Below are positions 29,600-40,563 of a DNA stretch of 64,000 nt, piece after piece (within the stretch, counting starts at the first letter, position 1; every line of letters starts with the position of its first letter). Under the pieces are notes generated by a model that did not search any database, had not been told where the DNA came from, and was given only the letters and a program-made list of their open reading frames with translations. The stretch comes from Strongylocentrotus purpuratus (Eukaryota > Echinodermata > Echinoidea > Camarodonta > Strongylocentrotidae). The stretch spans positions 19,172,360 to 19,236,359 of the forward strand of contig NW_022145612.1 of assembly GCF_000002235.5 (NCBI RefSeq). The letters are read 5' to 3'. The translations under genes and the position numbers were made by a program.

Positions 29600-32500
29600 A
29601 TCTACAACTGTATTCAAGTTGTAGGAGGCGGGACTATTATAATTATAGCTCTAGTTTTGTAGGCATGGCATGAATTATTGCTCACAAATATGATTAATGG
29701 TGATTTTCACTGACAAAAAACGACCCCCCCCCCCCAGAAGAGGATGAAGAAGAAGAAGATTAAAAGCCTTATGCGAGCAAGCAAATCTTTAAAAAAATTA
29801 GCAGATAGGTGGAATTTTGTCTATTTTGAACAGATTATAGTAAAAAAAAAATTTTTTTGGGGGGGGAGGGTTTTCCGATTATGGTTCGCTTTCTTGAGGT
29901 TTAATTTCTACATTGATGGCTTCTTCTATTTCCGTATTATTCTTTTCTTTCGTTTGATAAAGAAATACATGACCGGTACTATATATTTTTTTATTAAACT
30001 ACAGCTTTTTGTATTTTCCATTTCCTATATAGGCCTACTGTTTATAGTGAGGCACATTAAAATACTTGCATGGATCTACTGGCAGAATGATACCTGGGTT
30101 TTTCGTCTCTTGCCCTAATGTCAGCTTTTAAATGACCAAGCGAATTTTAGGCGAGCACATGCAGAAGACAAACTATCCATTGGAGCTCGACGCCACAGCT
30201 CATGTATTCTTAATAATTGTAGCATATAATAATAATTGGTGGGTACTGCAAGGTTCTGGAGTCATCAAAATGAAGGCATTTGAAGAGCCACGCTTTTCAG
30301 GGAACATTTTTTCTCTAATATTCTTCTACACTTGCATAATACAATGATAACGCTCACAAATTATTGTTTACCTCTCCCCAGAACTCGACCTTCTCTTTGA
30401 GGCCTATGTGTCAGCATTATAATGTGTTAGCAAATACGAGAACGCTTTGTTCCGTGAAGTTTATTGAAGCATTAACAGTGACAAAGAAGACGGTTGAAGG
30501 GGGTGGTGCGATTTGGTGTGGTTTGGTTTTATTTTCCGTTTAAAAATGGAAATACAAACAAGAATACAATTTACCATTATAAAATACAAATCAAGAATTA
30601 AAAACGGCTGGAATGCTCTATTGAGAGCCAATATTAAGATGGCTCTGTTCTTCCTAGAGGTCCAGATTGTTGTTTGTCTTCAGTTCCATTAGAATGAAAT
30701 GACACAGCGAAGTATGATAGCATCCTTAACTTGTTGGTATTTCTTCAAAAATATACTTTATCAAATCTTATACATTTACTCAAGGTTCCATGTATAGATA
30801 TAAATGCGACAAAACAGCCGAATTTTATCTTTTCTTAATAGTCACCATACTATTTATTGAATTTGATACATTATTTTTCTTTTATTTGACCGGCATTTGT
30901 TGAAATTATCTAAAGCTAATGGCAATTTTTTTAAATAAATTCATGTTCGATATACAAAATATACATTTTTTCTAAATTTCTACCGTAAAAATATCTTATT
31001 TTACGAATCAAATAATTATATCGATGAACACTTTGCAATTCTTTTAGTATGGAGGATTCAATTGATTGCGCCAAACTCCCATCACCTTCAGAGTATATAT
31101 TTCGAATATTAAATAGCACAATAAATATAATCTTTGTGCTGGTCACATGGTACAGGAAACCATGAGTGCCATTAAGAAAAGTAAGTATAATCTCACAAAA
31201 TTATGTAATTGAACATTACAACACTAGATGTGATTTTCAGAATTCAACATGAAGGTTTATTCTGTTAAAAGAGATGGGAAGAATTCAACTTATATTTCTC
31301 AGTAGCACTACTAGCCGTTCGTAGTCAAAAGCTCCTAATCAAAGATATTTTACATAATTATATGATGAATACAATTCAGAAATTCTCTTAGTAAACTTCA
31401 TGCAAAAAAAAGTAAACTTTACCATTAGTATAAAATTGCAATATTAATATAAAATATAAAATTGCACTCTGAATAAACTAAACGTAAACTCCATTTTCAG
31501 CTTTTAAATTACACATGACCATATACAGTATCTACAGCGGCATTCAAAATCGAAGTATCACATTTATGTTCATTTTGCTCGTCATATATTCTTACTAGGT
31601 TGTGGGTTGATGATAGTCTTGTTCAATTATTTAGACAACTACAATGTCGTTCTATATCTTATACGCACTGATATGTAATATAATTTACAAGTGAATGTAA
31701 TGTTCACATTTAATAATATGTACAAGCTTGCAAAGAATCCCAGCACATCTAAGAAAAAGCAATTCACAACACTTATACTTTGGGTCTTCCCAAGGATATG
31801 ATCAATTTTCTATTCATTTTTTTAGCAAATCAAATAACTACAAGAATAACATGTATCAATGTGACCAATTAACATTATCGAACCGTAAAACTGCTTTGAA
31901 AGTGATTATGTTTCATATTTCATTATGCATATCCTTCTTCGATGTTTAATCTGCTGCAAAGCAGGTTTGTAACGATTCATATCTAACGAAGATGTTAAAC
32001 ACTTCAATTTTTAGACGATACATAGAGAACTTGATAATCTTTAATAATAGTGGGCAACTGAGTTTTACTCCACATTGTTACAAATGTTAAAGGACTACAT
32101 TTGCATAAAATGCAAATATGGTACCAGTCTACAGCCAGGTAATCTTCAAGGCTACTTCCCTCAAAGCATTTATCTCATCTTAGAGCAAAAAGAGTCTGTC
32201 TCTCATTTCAAGATCATATAGCTGGGATGCACAAGAACTATGCTGATTCCAAACCCCATTCATTTGTGTACTTTAAATTATTTTAATTAATTGTTATGAA
32301 GGCTATCAGGATTTGTCCCGTTTGCATAGATACACCATATTCACAACAATTTTGCTTGAACCACATGTATTTAATGTAGGTCTTGTTTCTGAAATCTTAA
32401 AGTAAACAGTGATCTGGTTTTCAAACGAAGCATGGAAAAACCGTAAATTTCATTGGTTTCCTGTCAGACCCAGTTCTTGTGTTTTTTTTTTGCTTAGAAT

Positions 32501-32772
32501 AAGACGTATCATGAACTATCACTGGTATATATTAATTCCAACTGTTCTTTTTTTTAAATAATACCGAAAGTAAGGTCCGCGTGGATATTTTGGTCTTAAC
32601 TGTGGACAAGATTATATCCAATAAGTAAAAAGGGTCTAAAACCTCCTGACATAGTTTTCTATCTTATCTCGAAAGCAAATTGAAAGATTTTTTTATAAAG
32701 ACTGTAGGTATTTCAGAGAGACTGCATTTTCCACAAACAAATTATTTGGGGTATATCCAGTTTTTTTTTCAA
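29600..32772. other. 3.2 kb without a recognisable gene or repeat family
   Basis: AT-rich sequence with several spurious short frames, a C run (29726-29736) and a G run (29862-29868). I could not identify exons, RNA genes or element termini. Distal regulatory DNA for the flanking minus-strand genes is possible but not shown. Confidence 0.45.
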
Positions 32773-32895
32773 ACAAAAGGGACACACTGTCTTTAATGTG
32801 TAGAAGTTTTTCATACGTACACGTATATTAAAACATTACAAACCAAAACGTAATTATTTGTTTTTATGTTTATTCTACTTTAGTTTTCGGTTATA
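32773..32895. repeat. Dispersed repeat copy (relative at 12500-12620)
   Basis: Shares aacaaaagggacacactgtc and tttgtttttatgtttatt with the other copy, and abuts the MITE that begins at 32898. Confidence 0.65.
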
Positions 32896-32897
32896 CC

Positions 32898-33116
32898 GTG
32901 CGTCCCAGAAAAAACGAAACCGCCAAATGACTTTTTGGTTTCCTCTCTTCAAATTTATTTTAATCACTCATGCGTGAAATATGCATTATATGAGTAGCAT
33001 CAAATGAAAGAGGAGGATCTAAGTTTTCCAAATATGTGTCATTCATCAATTATAATTGTGATTTAAGTTATGATAAAACAACGATAATTCTCGGTTTCGT
33101 TTTTTCTGGGACGCAC
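32898..33116. mobile_element. MITE with 25-bp perfect terminal inverted repeats (219 bp)
   Basis: Begins gtgcgtcccagaaaaaacga and ends with the exact complement (the inverted match covers 25 bases, 32898-32922 and 33092-33116). A truncated relative is at 201-395. The interior is non-coding. Confidence 0.9.
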
Positions 33117-33713
33117 TGAATAAAATACCAGTAGCACCAGCTTATTTCTCAGTCGATTATAATGATATAACGCAATGATAATTTCTAAATGAAATACAAG
33201 TAACATAATATTCATTAATTTCAAATGAGCATTATGTTTAATCACGTGTGTCGTGTGCTGACTATGTATTGGTTCTCACTGAAATCATATTAGAGCAATA
33301 TTTGAGAAAAATACGATAACAAAAATAAGAAATTCTGGAATTTTTAAATTGCAATCTATCAAACACGAATGGGCAATTCTCTGACGTGTCTTTCTGTTAT
33401 TTCATTTTCTTAGTTGTAGATGAATTTTAATGTGTATATCTCTTTCGATACAGGGTTTGTGTAGAAATACAATCAAAATTGTACAATGATTATATTGAGA
33501 GGGCATGTACGATTACATATTTTATTGAGGGAAAATATTATTTCAATTGGAGAGGATCTCACATGATCCGTCACAGAGTTGCCAATTTGAGTTTCATAAC
33601 TTCCCTATTCTTATCACATTTCTTTCACCGATCTGTTTCTCTAACTTTTCTGCTCCTATCAAAAACTAACTTCATATTAGGATAGAATTCCCCGAAACAA
33701 ATCTTTTATGTTT

Positions 33714-33827
33714 TTACTTGTGGAACATTGAGGTTATCTTCTGATTAACATAAGTAGGTGGGGATGTTGTGCCATCCATCGGTATACTGCTGCTGGGCTC
33801 AGGGCTGACATCGTCATACAGAGAATC
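33714..33827 (-). CDS. Last exon of tyrosine-motif receptor (cytoplasmic tail end)
   Basis: Minus-strand exon after the acceptor ttttggaacag (33828), phase 0, 37 codons and a TAA at 33716-33714. It encodes DSLYDDVSPEPSSS, MDGTTSPPTYVNQK and ITSMFHK. YDDV and TYVNQ are candidate SH2-binding sites; YVNQ fits the Grb2 consensus pY-x-N. The frame joins the exon at 34909-35255 exactly (ending PEYFNVIP). An intron of ~1.1 kb with a SINE head and a foldback element separates the two. I found no downstream polyadenylation signal that I would defend. Confidence 0.78.
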   Translation of the reverse strand, partial: DSLYDDVSPEPSSSIPMDGTTSPPTYVNQKITSMFHK

Positions 33828-34029
33828 CTGTTCCAAAATTGAAATGGAAAAAATTATATGAATATACCTATTTAGGCCTATATATTGAAAGGTGGAAATA
33901 CCCACAAAAGGAGGTGTCAAACATTCTGTCAGAGTGTCAGAACTTAAAATTACAACATTCTACTGGAATCTCACTCAAGGGATTTAATTTACTGAAACAA
34001 AATCCTGCATGCATATATTTACGATTTTT

Positions 34030-34175
34030 CTACATAATGATAATAACAATAATAGTAGCAGTAGTAATCATAATGTTAATAATAATAATAACATTAATGA
34101 TAATGATAGTAGAATCAATATCAATAATGATAATAATAATAATAACATTAATTAAAATAATAGTAACATCAATGT
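34030..34175. repeat. (AAT)/(AATG)-rich microsatellite
   Basis: An imperfect trinucleotide repeat in the last intron of the receptor gene. Long frames across it on both strands are Ile-rich artefacts. Confidence 0.9.
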
Positions 34176-34201
34176 AGAATAATGCCTTGTCAAGAGTCAT
34201 T

Positions 34202-34280
34202 AGTGGCGGGCTTGGGTTCGAACCTTCATCTCTTGGATTTAGATCCAGCCAATGAACCAATATACCAATACACCTCCACA
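34202..34280 (-). mobile_element. tRNA-derived SINE head
   Basis: On the minus strand a D-arm/A-box-like tggtatattggttcattggc precedes a perfect B box ggttcgaaccc (34223-34213) and a T-arm-like aagcccgccac. It lacks a convincing full acceptor stem. It lies next to the (AAT)n tract, consistent with a SINE or LINE tail. Confidence 0.5.
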
Positions 34281-34405
34281 TAAATTTAGTACCAAAAAGG
34301 GCTGGACCCAAGGTTGTCAGAGAGGACCTGAGCCACGTTATCCGCCTACGTAGCATTATGACATAGGCAATTCCGAGTAGGAGAGACGTGTATGAAAAGC
34401 CGAAT

Positions 34406-34869
34406 GCCCAATAAGTCCGATAAACTCAGTTGTTTGCCAATAAACTAAGTTCATCGACCAAAAAACTTAGCTTTTTCGCGATAAGCTTAGCCCTGTTTAT
34501 CAACAAATAAACTTAGTTTTTCGCAATAAACAGAGTTTTTCGTTCGCCCACAATGCCCAATAATTGCGATAGGCCTAAATTGAGTTTTTCAAATGAAATG
34601 CAGAGTTTTAGAGAAACTCTGTTTATCACTTCGATAAACAGGGGTTTTAATTTTTAGAAAATTAGTTTATCAGGAAACTCTGCATATCAATTCAAAAACT
34701 AAGTTTGTCCCAATTATTGGGCATTGAAGGCGAATGAAAAACCCTGTTTATCGCAAAAAACTAAGTTTATCTTTTGATAAACACTCTGCTTTTCGGTGAT
34801 AAACTAAGCTTATCGCGGAAAACCGAGTTTATCACTTGATAATCAGAGCGTTTATCGGACTTATTGGGC
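34406..34869. mobile_element. Foldback/TIR element rich in the motif gataaac
   Basis: Termini gcccaataagtccgataaac and its exact complement bound 464 bases. The interior is built of many direct and inverted variants of gataaac(t), aaactaag and ctctg, so it could form multiple hairpins. It ends 39 bases from the splice donor of the receptor exon at 34909. Confidence 0.85.
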
Positions 34870-34908
34870 TTTGGGCTTGCCACAGACGAGAAGGTATTCA
34901 TGTCTCAC

Positions 34909-35255
34909 GGGTATGACATTGAAGTATTCAGGTTGGTCTCGGTGCACACCATTCCCTTCATCTTCATCGATTTCCTCGTACACATGATTGACATGAGACC
35001 CATCAGGAGAAGGGGGAGATGGGTAAACAGAGGTAGCCGTGCTCTCTGCTGACTGCTGGTGATTGATGTTGGAGCCAGACCCTTCTTGGTGTTTATAAGC
35101 TGTATTGTCTACCAGAATGAGGCCGTTGGTGTGTGATGCAACGCTTTCTTGTTTTCTACTTCGATAAACCACCACACAGACGAGGAATGTGATGAGTAGA
35201 AAGGCGAGTACGAGACTGGTACTTAGAGCGACAATGAGCACATTGTTTGGTTTAT
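34909..35255 (-). CDS. Transmembrane and cytoplasmic exon of tyrosine-motif receptor
   Basis: The minus-strand exon begins after acceptor ctcgtcttatag (35256) in phase 1 and ends at donor CCC|GTGAGA (34909/34908) in phase 0. It encodes KPNN, a single transmembrane helix (VLIVALSTSLVLAFLLITFL plus VCVVVYR), a basic stop-transfer (YRSRKQE), and ~75 cytoplasmic residues. The tyrosine motifs are DNTAYKH (NxxY-like), SVYPSPPSP (next to proline, SH3-like), HVYEEIDEDE (matches the Src-family SH2 optimum YEEI) and PEYFNVIP (pY-x-N, Grb2-like). An acidic stretch EEIDEDEG follows. The layout is that of a single-pass signalling or adhesion receptor. The ectodomain in view is only the Ser/Thr-rich stalk encoded by the upstream mini-exons. 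No kinase or phosphatase domain is present. The family is unassigned. Confidence 0.82.
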
Positions 35256-36290
35256 CTATAAGACGAGATTCAAAGACACTATGACATGATATTTTTCGTG
35301 TATATGTATTGCCTTTTCCTTACCCATCATCATAGTCCTCATCAGCTACTCACTACCCCACTCAGTATGTTATTATATCCTTACTTATACTTATAAATAG
35401 TCGCTATGTCTGAAAATTGATAAGCGAAATAATTAAATTCGAATGATAGCTCATTTCACCAAAATTGTATTATGACTTTTTAGAATTTTACACGAATATC
35501 AGAGTCTGGAATTAGAAAAAGATAAATAGACAAAAATATAATTTTCTTGCTATTCCTACAAGTATGAGGACGATTTAGATGAACAAACTGTGCTTACCCG
35601 TTTTAGTTCGCAACGTTAAAAAAGTGGTATTATTTTTTTTTTTTTTAAAGCATTTCATTACAAATAAAAGTAATATAAGATAGTCGAATTACAATGAATG
35701 TTTTACCTTCCTACTGAAAATGCGAAAACCTTGCACATAGAAATATTGCCTAAAAACATATCATAATTGTGTACATGTACATTCAACATGCCGCAAAATA
35801 TACCTGTAGAAATAAAACCCGGCTTAATCTGAAAACGTCAATCTGATAGGTTTTGTACGGTATAGTACATTAGCATTTTGGGAGATACTGATTATGTTTC
35901 TAATTATGTTCCCGAGAACTATATGTATATTCCTGGGAGGACATGTTATGTACTTTCTTGTAGCTACTTAACATAATAGCAAAGACTTTCACGAAATCAA
36001 TTTAAAGGCAAATTCAATAAGTTATCGTATTTTCATTGGACTCATGTTCAGATTACGTAATGACCGTAAGTCATGGTCGCACATTTCGATAGGTAACGCT
36101 AATACTAGACTACTGAAGTTGCCTTAGACTGATTTCTTGAAAGGTTTTGGGATCATATTAATCGATTAAACATCACATTCATCAAGTTATCATGATGATA
36201 TTTGCATACTTGTACAAGATCATCAAACATTAATTTTTGGACCATGCAACAAGTTAAACAAAGTCTAGAATAGTTTGTCATTGTCCTTAC

Positions 36291-36353
36291 CACTGCGAGC
36301 TGTAGATGTGGATGTTGATGTTTCCTGCGTAGATGAGACATGTGTCGTGGCAT
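36291..36353 (-). CDS. Ser/Thr-rich stalk mini-exon of the receptor
   Basis: A 63-nt minus-strand exon (acceptor attattttag at 36354, donor G|GTAAGG), phase 1-1. It encodes DATTHVSSTQETSTSTSTAR-SG, a mucin-like stretch expected to be O-glycosylated. The phase fits both neighbours (37213-37260 and 34909-35255). It is inferred from splice consensus, phase and composition; expression evidence would be needed to confirm it. Confidence 0.65.
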
Positions 36354-36540
36354 CTAAAATAATATGTGAAACAATCTATTTCAGAATATTTATAAAATAG
36401 TCAGAAGATCTTCTTTTCTATCTCCATTACAATTACACAGTGCACATACAAATTCACGCACACACCCAGCTCCCTCACAAACGCACACACACACACCCAC
36501 ATCATTGACCTTACGAACTTCGTATACAAAATGGGCAAGA

Positions 36541-36607
36541 GGTGACTCCAATAGTTCTATTTGCTGAGGGGCGCAGCCCCGTCGCAAATGGTATTGTTGG
36601 AGTCACC
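36541..36607. repeat. Strong nested hairpin (67 bp) in receptor intron
   Basis: The outer arms ggtgactccaa and ttggagtcacc pair exactly; further in, tttgc pairs with gcaaa and ggggc with gcccc around gca. It is probably a small foldback element; a structured RNA is an alternative. Confidence 0.75.
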
Positions 36608-36700
36608 GAGGCTCATAGTTATACAAATCAAAACATTATTTTAAAATAAAAACTAAAATTGTAAAATTTGACAATTTTGATAACAATTTAAGTAAATTCG

Positions 36701-36747
36701 CCAAGCCGTAAATAGTTCTTTTAGTCGAGGTACTTTTTACGGCTTGG
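36701..36747. repeat. Perfect 12-bp stem hairpin in receptor intron
   Basis: ccaagccgtaaa (36701-36712) and tttacggcttgg (36736-36747) are exact complements with a 23-base loop. It lies ~95 bases beyond the previous hairpin. Confidence 0.75.
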
Positions 36748-37212
36748 GAAAATAGTGTGAATATTTCTGATCATGTGACACACTTTTAACTAATCAAAAG
36801 CCAATCAATTGTTGGTGAAAGATATGATATGAATTATATACTTATGTTAAGATAACTAATTCGGTTTTGACATGTTGTAGTATGTTCAATAAATTACTGC
36901 CCCCATGATTGTTAGTCCTTGATGATATAAGGTTTATAAGTATTCGAATCAGGTCCATAATGATGTTACATGTTACATTAATGATGCCACGTGTTACTTG
37001 AAAAACATATCAGCACCAAATGCAGATATACTATCTTGCTAAAAATTAAAATACATCACGGACTTGTTATCAACAAAATGAAATGACTACAATCACACCA
37101 TATCACATTGTTTGGACTTTACACTAAATTACGTACAGAAATGTCGTTATACCGTATAAAGAATATAATATAGAGATATTGAATGGTCTCATGTGAATGT
37201 GATATTTCGTAC

Positions 37213-37260
37213 CTGTTTTGTCTGGTGTAGATGCACTTGGGGTTGTAATCTTTGTAATGT
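37213..37260 (-). CDS. Ser/Thr-rich stalk mini-exon of the receptor
   Basis: A 48-nt minus-strand exon (acceptor attttgagcag at 37261, donor G|GTACGA), phase 1-1. It encodes about 16 residues, ITKITTPSASTPDKT-G: Thr/Ser/Pro-rich and mucin-like. It is consistent in phase and composition with the mini-exons on either side. Such symmetric exons can be skipped without breaking the frame, so stalk length could vary by splicing (inference). Confidence 0.6.
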
Positions 37261-37674
37261 CTGCTCAAAATAAAAGAAACCATTTATGATAAAGCATATC
37301 GATAGCAAGGGCGGATATTGGATTTGTGAAAACGAGGGGCACAAAATTCCTGAAGATTTTCTGACATGTAAATGGGGATACATTCTTGGAGTGGTATACA
37401 ATATAGTATGTCCAAAATATGATCGAAACAAAATGTTACATTCAATATTTTCAAGTAATCCAATATAGGCTATTTAAGAGTCATCTTCCATCTACTAGTG
37501 TAATCATCATAACTGAGACATAAGAAATAAACGTTTTAAAAACCTGTATGAGATTAGTTCAAAATCCAAGTAAAAAATTGTAACTTCAAATTATGGCTAT
37601 TGCATCTAATTATTAGAGCTTTTAAAAACGTTCTATTGAAGGTATTTACATTTCATCATGCATTATTTTCCTAC

Positions 37675-37728
37675 CTGTAGTGGAACTCTGCGATGATGTT
37701 TGAGGGCTTGACCCATCCGTTGTAATTA
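37675..37728 (-). CDS. Ser/Thr-rich stalk mini-exon of the receptor (most 5' exon seen)
   Basis: A 54-nt minus-strand exon (acceptor tttattaacag at 37729, donor G|GTAGGA), phase 1-1. It encodes ITTDGSSPQTSSQSSTT-G, the same mucin-like character as the next two exons. The 5' part of the receptor gene (signal peptide, ectodomain) must lie to the right, beyond the LTR and LINE at 38.0-44.1 kb. A decayed EGF-like exon on the same strand sits at 44552-44658. Confidence 0.6.
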
Positions 37729-38010
37729 CTGTTAATAAAATAACAATACCAGTCTGGTACAATGTTTTGTGTATCTTACTTATTCACGGACTTTGGCCAG
37801 CGTACCTCAAATAATAAAGTATAGCTATGTAACAGGTCAGAATTGAACTGTTTTATAGTGAAAAATATATATCTATTTCTAATCAATATCTCCTCAGGAG
37901 GAAAGTAAGAAGTTTATATGTTTACAAACTTTGTACTTCAAAGCAGTGTGACTCACACATATTCTGAGTAGAAGCTATCAATTTGGCCAAAACATGACAT
38001 TCCACAGCTA

Positions 38011-39362
38011 TGAGAGAGTTAATGATGTATGGTCACTTGGTCAAAGGTTGGTATAACTCGACCCCCCCCCCCCCTTCCAGAACACTTGTGATAACTTAGC
38101 CAAACAAACCCCAGATTGTAAACATCAGATAGGAACCAAACTTCCAAAACAAAAGACTTCCTGTCTCCCTCCCAATAACAAGACCCTTTCCCAGAACAGG
38201 TTACGTGTGGTAGCTAGATCACCACGAGAGTGTAACTGTTATAAAGGAAGGCAGAGGTATTTGTGAGGTTCACTCCTGTACTGCACCCCATCCATGGGGC
38301 AGGCAGGGAGGTCGACTCTGCAAGCTTTTGGTGTAACATTAGGTAAGAAGATTATTCTTTTGTTAAGTTGGATAATTATTGAGATAATTAGTACTTTTAG
38401 ATGTATTTTGATGTTAGTTAATAACCTTGGTATCGTTTTTAACGATATAGTTTGTGTTGAATTAGTATGCATTATGTAAGGTGTGGCATATTATTTGTTT
38501 AATCATCAGTATAGGTTGATTTCGTTAGTGAGTTAAGCACTAGGTTAAGATTTGGTAATAGTAATTTGGGATGATTTGAATATTACTGTTATATGTTATA
38601 TTACTTGTAATCTTTAAGAGTTTTAGTTATATAATGTGTTGTTGAGGTTAACTTTGGATAATTGTATTTTGCAAGACAGTTGTAATATCAAGTAATGTTT
38701 TAAGAGTTAACAGTTAGCGGATATAGTCTGAACCTTCTTCAGTTTTCTGTTGTATATCTGTAGAGTATAATTCACAATGATTTGTATTAATTATTATTCC
38801 TCTAGGTATTGACAATCAAGATGTAAGAAGCGGGTACAATGAGAGGAAACAGTCCTCTAGGCCAGATTGCTAGGGTGAGTGGGTTATCATATTCAATGTA
38901 TAAACCACTAATTTAATGTAGTTTTAATTGGGAATTATGTTTGATTGTTTGACAAAGTTCACTTGATGGTTGTATTAATTTATTTGTTGGGAGAGTTATC
39001 CATTGCGATGGAAGAACTTTATTGATTAGATGCTTGTTATTTTCATGCGATATTGATTAAGTTTTAATGAATGTAATATAAACAACATGTTTATCATTTA
39101 TTATCATGAGTCGGCTTGACGTCATATTGTTGGAATTCGTATCTTAGAGTCATTAACAAATATTATGTTTATCGCTATTATGTGTGTTTTTCAAACATGT
39201 CCTCATTTTTATTTAATTGTTTTAACTTTGTTTATTTGTCCAGGCTTTAGCTTACTTTAGCTTTGTTCACTTTGCACCTGAAATAAAAAGAACCGCAACA
39301 CAACGAATGGTGTGATGTGTCGTAATTCTCTACCAGTTTCCGCGTGTGATCGGCGTGTTACA
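38011..39362 (+). mobile_element. Probable solo LTR (Ty3/gypsy-like style), fossil
   Basis: The block begins TG and ends TTACA, flanked on both sides by GCTA (38007-38010 and 39363-39366) as a possible 4-bp target duplication. Inside, a TATA-like ttataaagg lies near 38238 and an aataaa near 39281, in the order expected of U3-R-U5. No internal retroviral genes are present, so this would be a solo LTR. The family is a guess from style. It lies in the 5' part of the receptor locus, upstream of the LINE. Confidence 0.42.
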
Positions 39363-39620
39363 GCTATATCAGTATGAATAAATATATAACCATTAAATTA
39401 AAGCTGATTGTCGTCATGAACGGACGTGCCTAACGATTCGCTCCGCGCTCACAACTTCGCTGAAGTATATACAACAGCAATGGAACTATATCACCCATAG
39501 GAATTTTGCCTACTTTTGAGTACTTTGGGAGATCGTTGAACTACCTGTGTTGGTTTTACTTATACTACGTGAACTCTTTTCGTGAAATATAAGGAAGTTA
39601 TTACCCGGAAACGCGTCAAG

Positions 39621-40337
39621 ATGCCGAGAGGCGCGAAACTTCAAACCGAGGATATCGCAAGAGATATACGCGGAGAAGTCAAGAAAGTACTGGAGGACAA
39701 CAACGATATTCTAGACTCTCTTGTATCAAAGGTAAAGCTGACACTTATTGAAGAACTAACATCTGTCATTACTGAAAAAGTTGCTGAAAGCATTCGTGAA
39801 AGTTTTGAATTTGAGCTTTCCGAGAGAGATAGCAAAATCAGTGAATTGGAAAGAAAATTTGCCAGACTGAAGGAGGAACACGAAGAGGCTGAGCAATACT
39901 CAAGAAGAAATTGCCTGATTGTTCATGGTCTGGATGAGAGAGAAAATGAGAAGACAGATGAAATGATTAACAAAGTGTGTGAGGAGAAATTGGACATAAA
40001 CCTAACAAGAGGAGACATCAATAGATCGCACAGATTAGGATCGAAAAATGGAGGATCAACCAGAGGGATCATTGTTCGATTCACCAACTACACGGCTCGT
40101 AACAAGGTCTACCAGGCAAGAAGGAAACTCAGAGGTTTGGAAGGGACGCCCATTTTCATACAAGAGAATTTGACGAAAGAGCGAGGAAGACTCTTTCGGG
40201 AGATAAAGTCAAAACATAAGGAAAAATTGAAAGCGATTTGGACTCAAGATGGCCGAATCATAGTTTTGACCACTGATGGACGCCGTGTGATTCTTACACA
40301 GATGACCGATATCAGCAAACTAACGTCGTCTTCATAA
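39621..40337 (+). CDS. LINE ORF1: coiled-coil + RRM-like nucleic-acid chaperone
   Basis: 238 codons from ATG 39621 (A at -3); the frame is open further upstream but without ATG. Residues ~25-95 form a heptad-rich coiled coil (ESFEFELSERDSKISELERK, then FARLKEEHEEAEQYSRR). The RRM-like core follows: NCLIVHGLDERENE (first strand), INRSHRLGS, GIIVRFTNYTARNKVYQA (with the conserved R-F motif). The C-terminal domain reads IFIQENLTKERGRLFREIK and LKAIWTQDGRIIVLTTDGR. This is the L1/CR1-type ORF1 architecture (Transposase_22-like). The protein trimerises through the coiled coil and coats the LINE RNA. No damage is seen. Confidence 0.93.
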   Translation: MPRGAKLQTEDIARDIRGEVKKVLEDNNDILDSLVSKVKLTLIEELTSVITEKVAESIRESFEFELSERDSKISELERKFARLKEEHEEAEQYSRRNCLIVHGLDERENEKTDEMINKVCEEKLDINLTRGDINRSHRLGSKNGGSTRGIIVRFTNYTARNKVYQARRKLRGLEGTPIFIQENLTKERGRLFREIKSKHKEKLKAIWTQDGRIIVLTTDGRRVILTQMTDISKLTSSS

Positions 40338-40338
40338 G

Positions 40339-40563
40339 CATGATCAGTCGATGGTTAGTTATTATCGTGTGTATTGTACCTGGAATTTTATTTGCATAGA
40401 AACTGGAAGTAGCAACTATTCCATCTCGTTAAGCGTCTTTTTGAACATGCTCAGTCGATGGTTAGCTGGGGAGTCATTATTATCGCGTGTATTGTACCTA
40501 GAATTTTATTTGCATAGAAAGTGGAAGTAGCAACTAATCCATCTCGTTAAGCGTCTTACTGCA
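40339..40563 (+). repeat. Two-unit tandem duplication between LINE ORF1 and ORF2
   Basis: Unit 1 (40339-40445) and unit 2 (40446-40563) share catg.tcagtcgatggttag, gtgtattgtacct, attttatttgcatagaaa and ctcgttaagcgtctt. Unit 2 has an ~11-bp insertion. A third catgaacgctgaac start follows. It is located where an internal promoter or ribosome-reinitiation signal would act. Confidence 0.88.

Noticed and set aside
34030-34356. Ile-rich frames on both strands, considered as transmembrane proteins
   Set aside because: They translate an (AAT)n microsatellite and a SINE.
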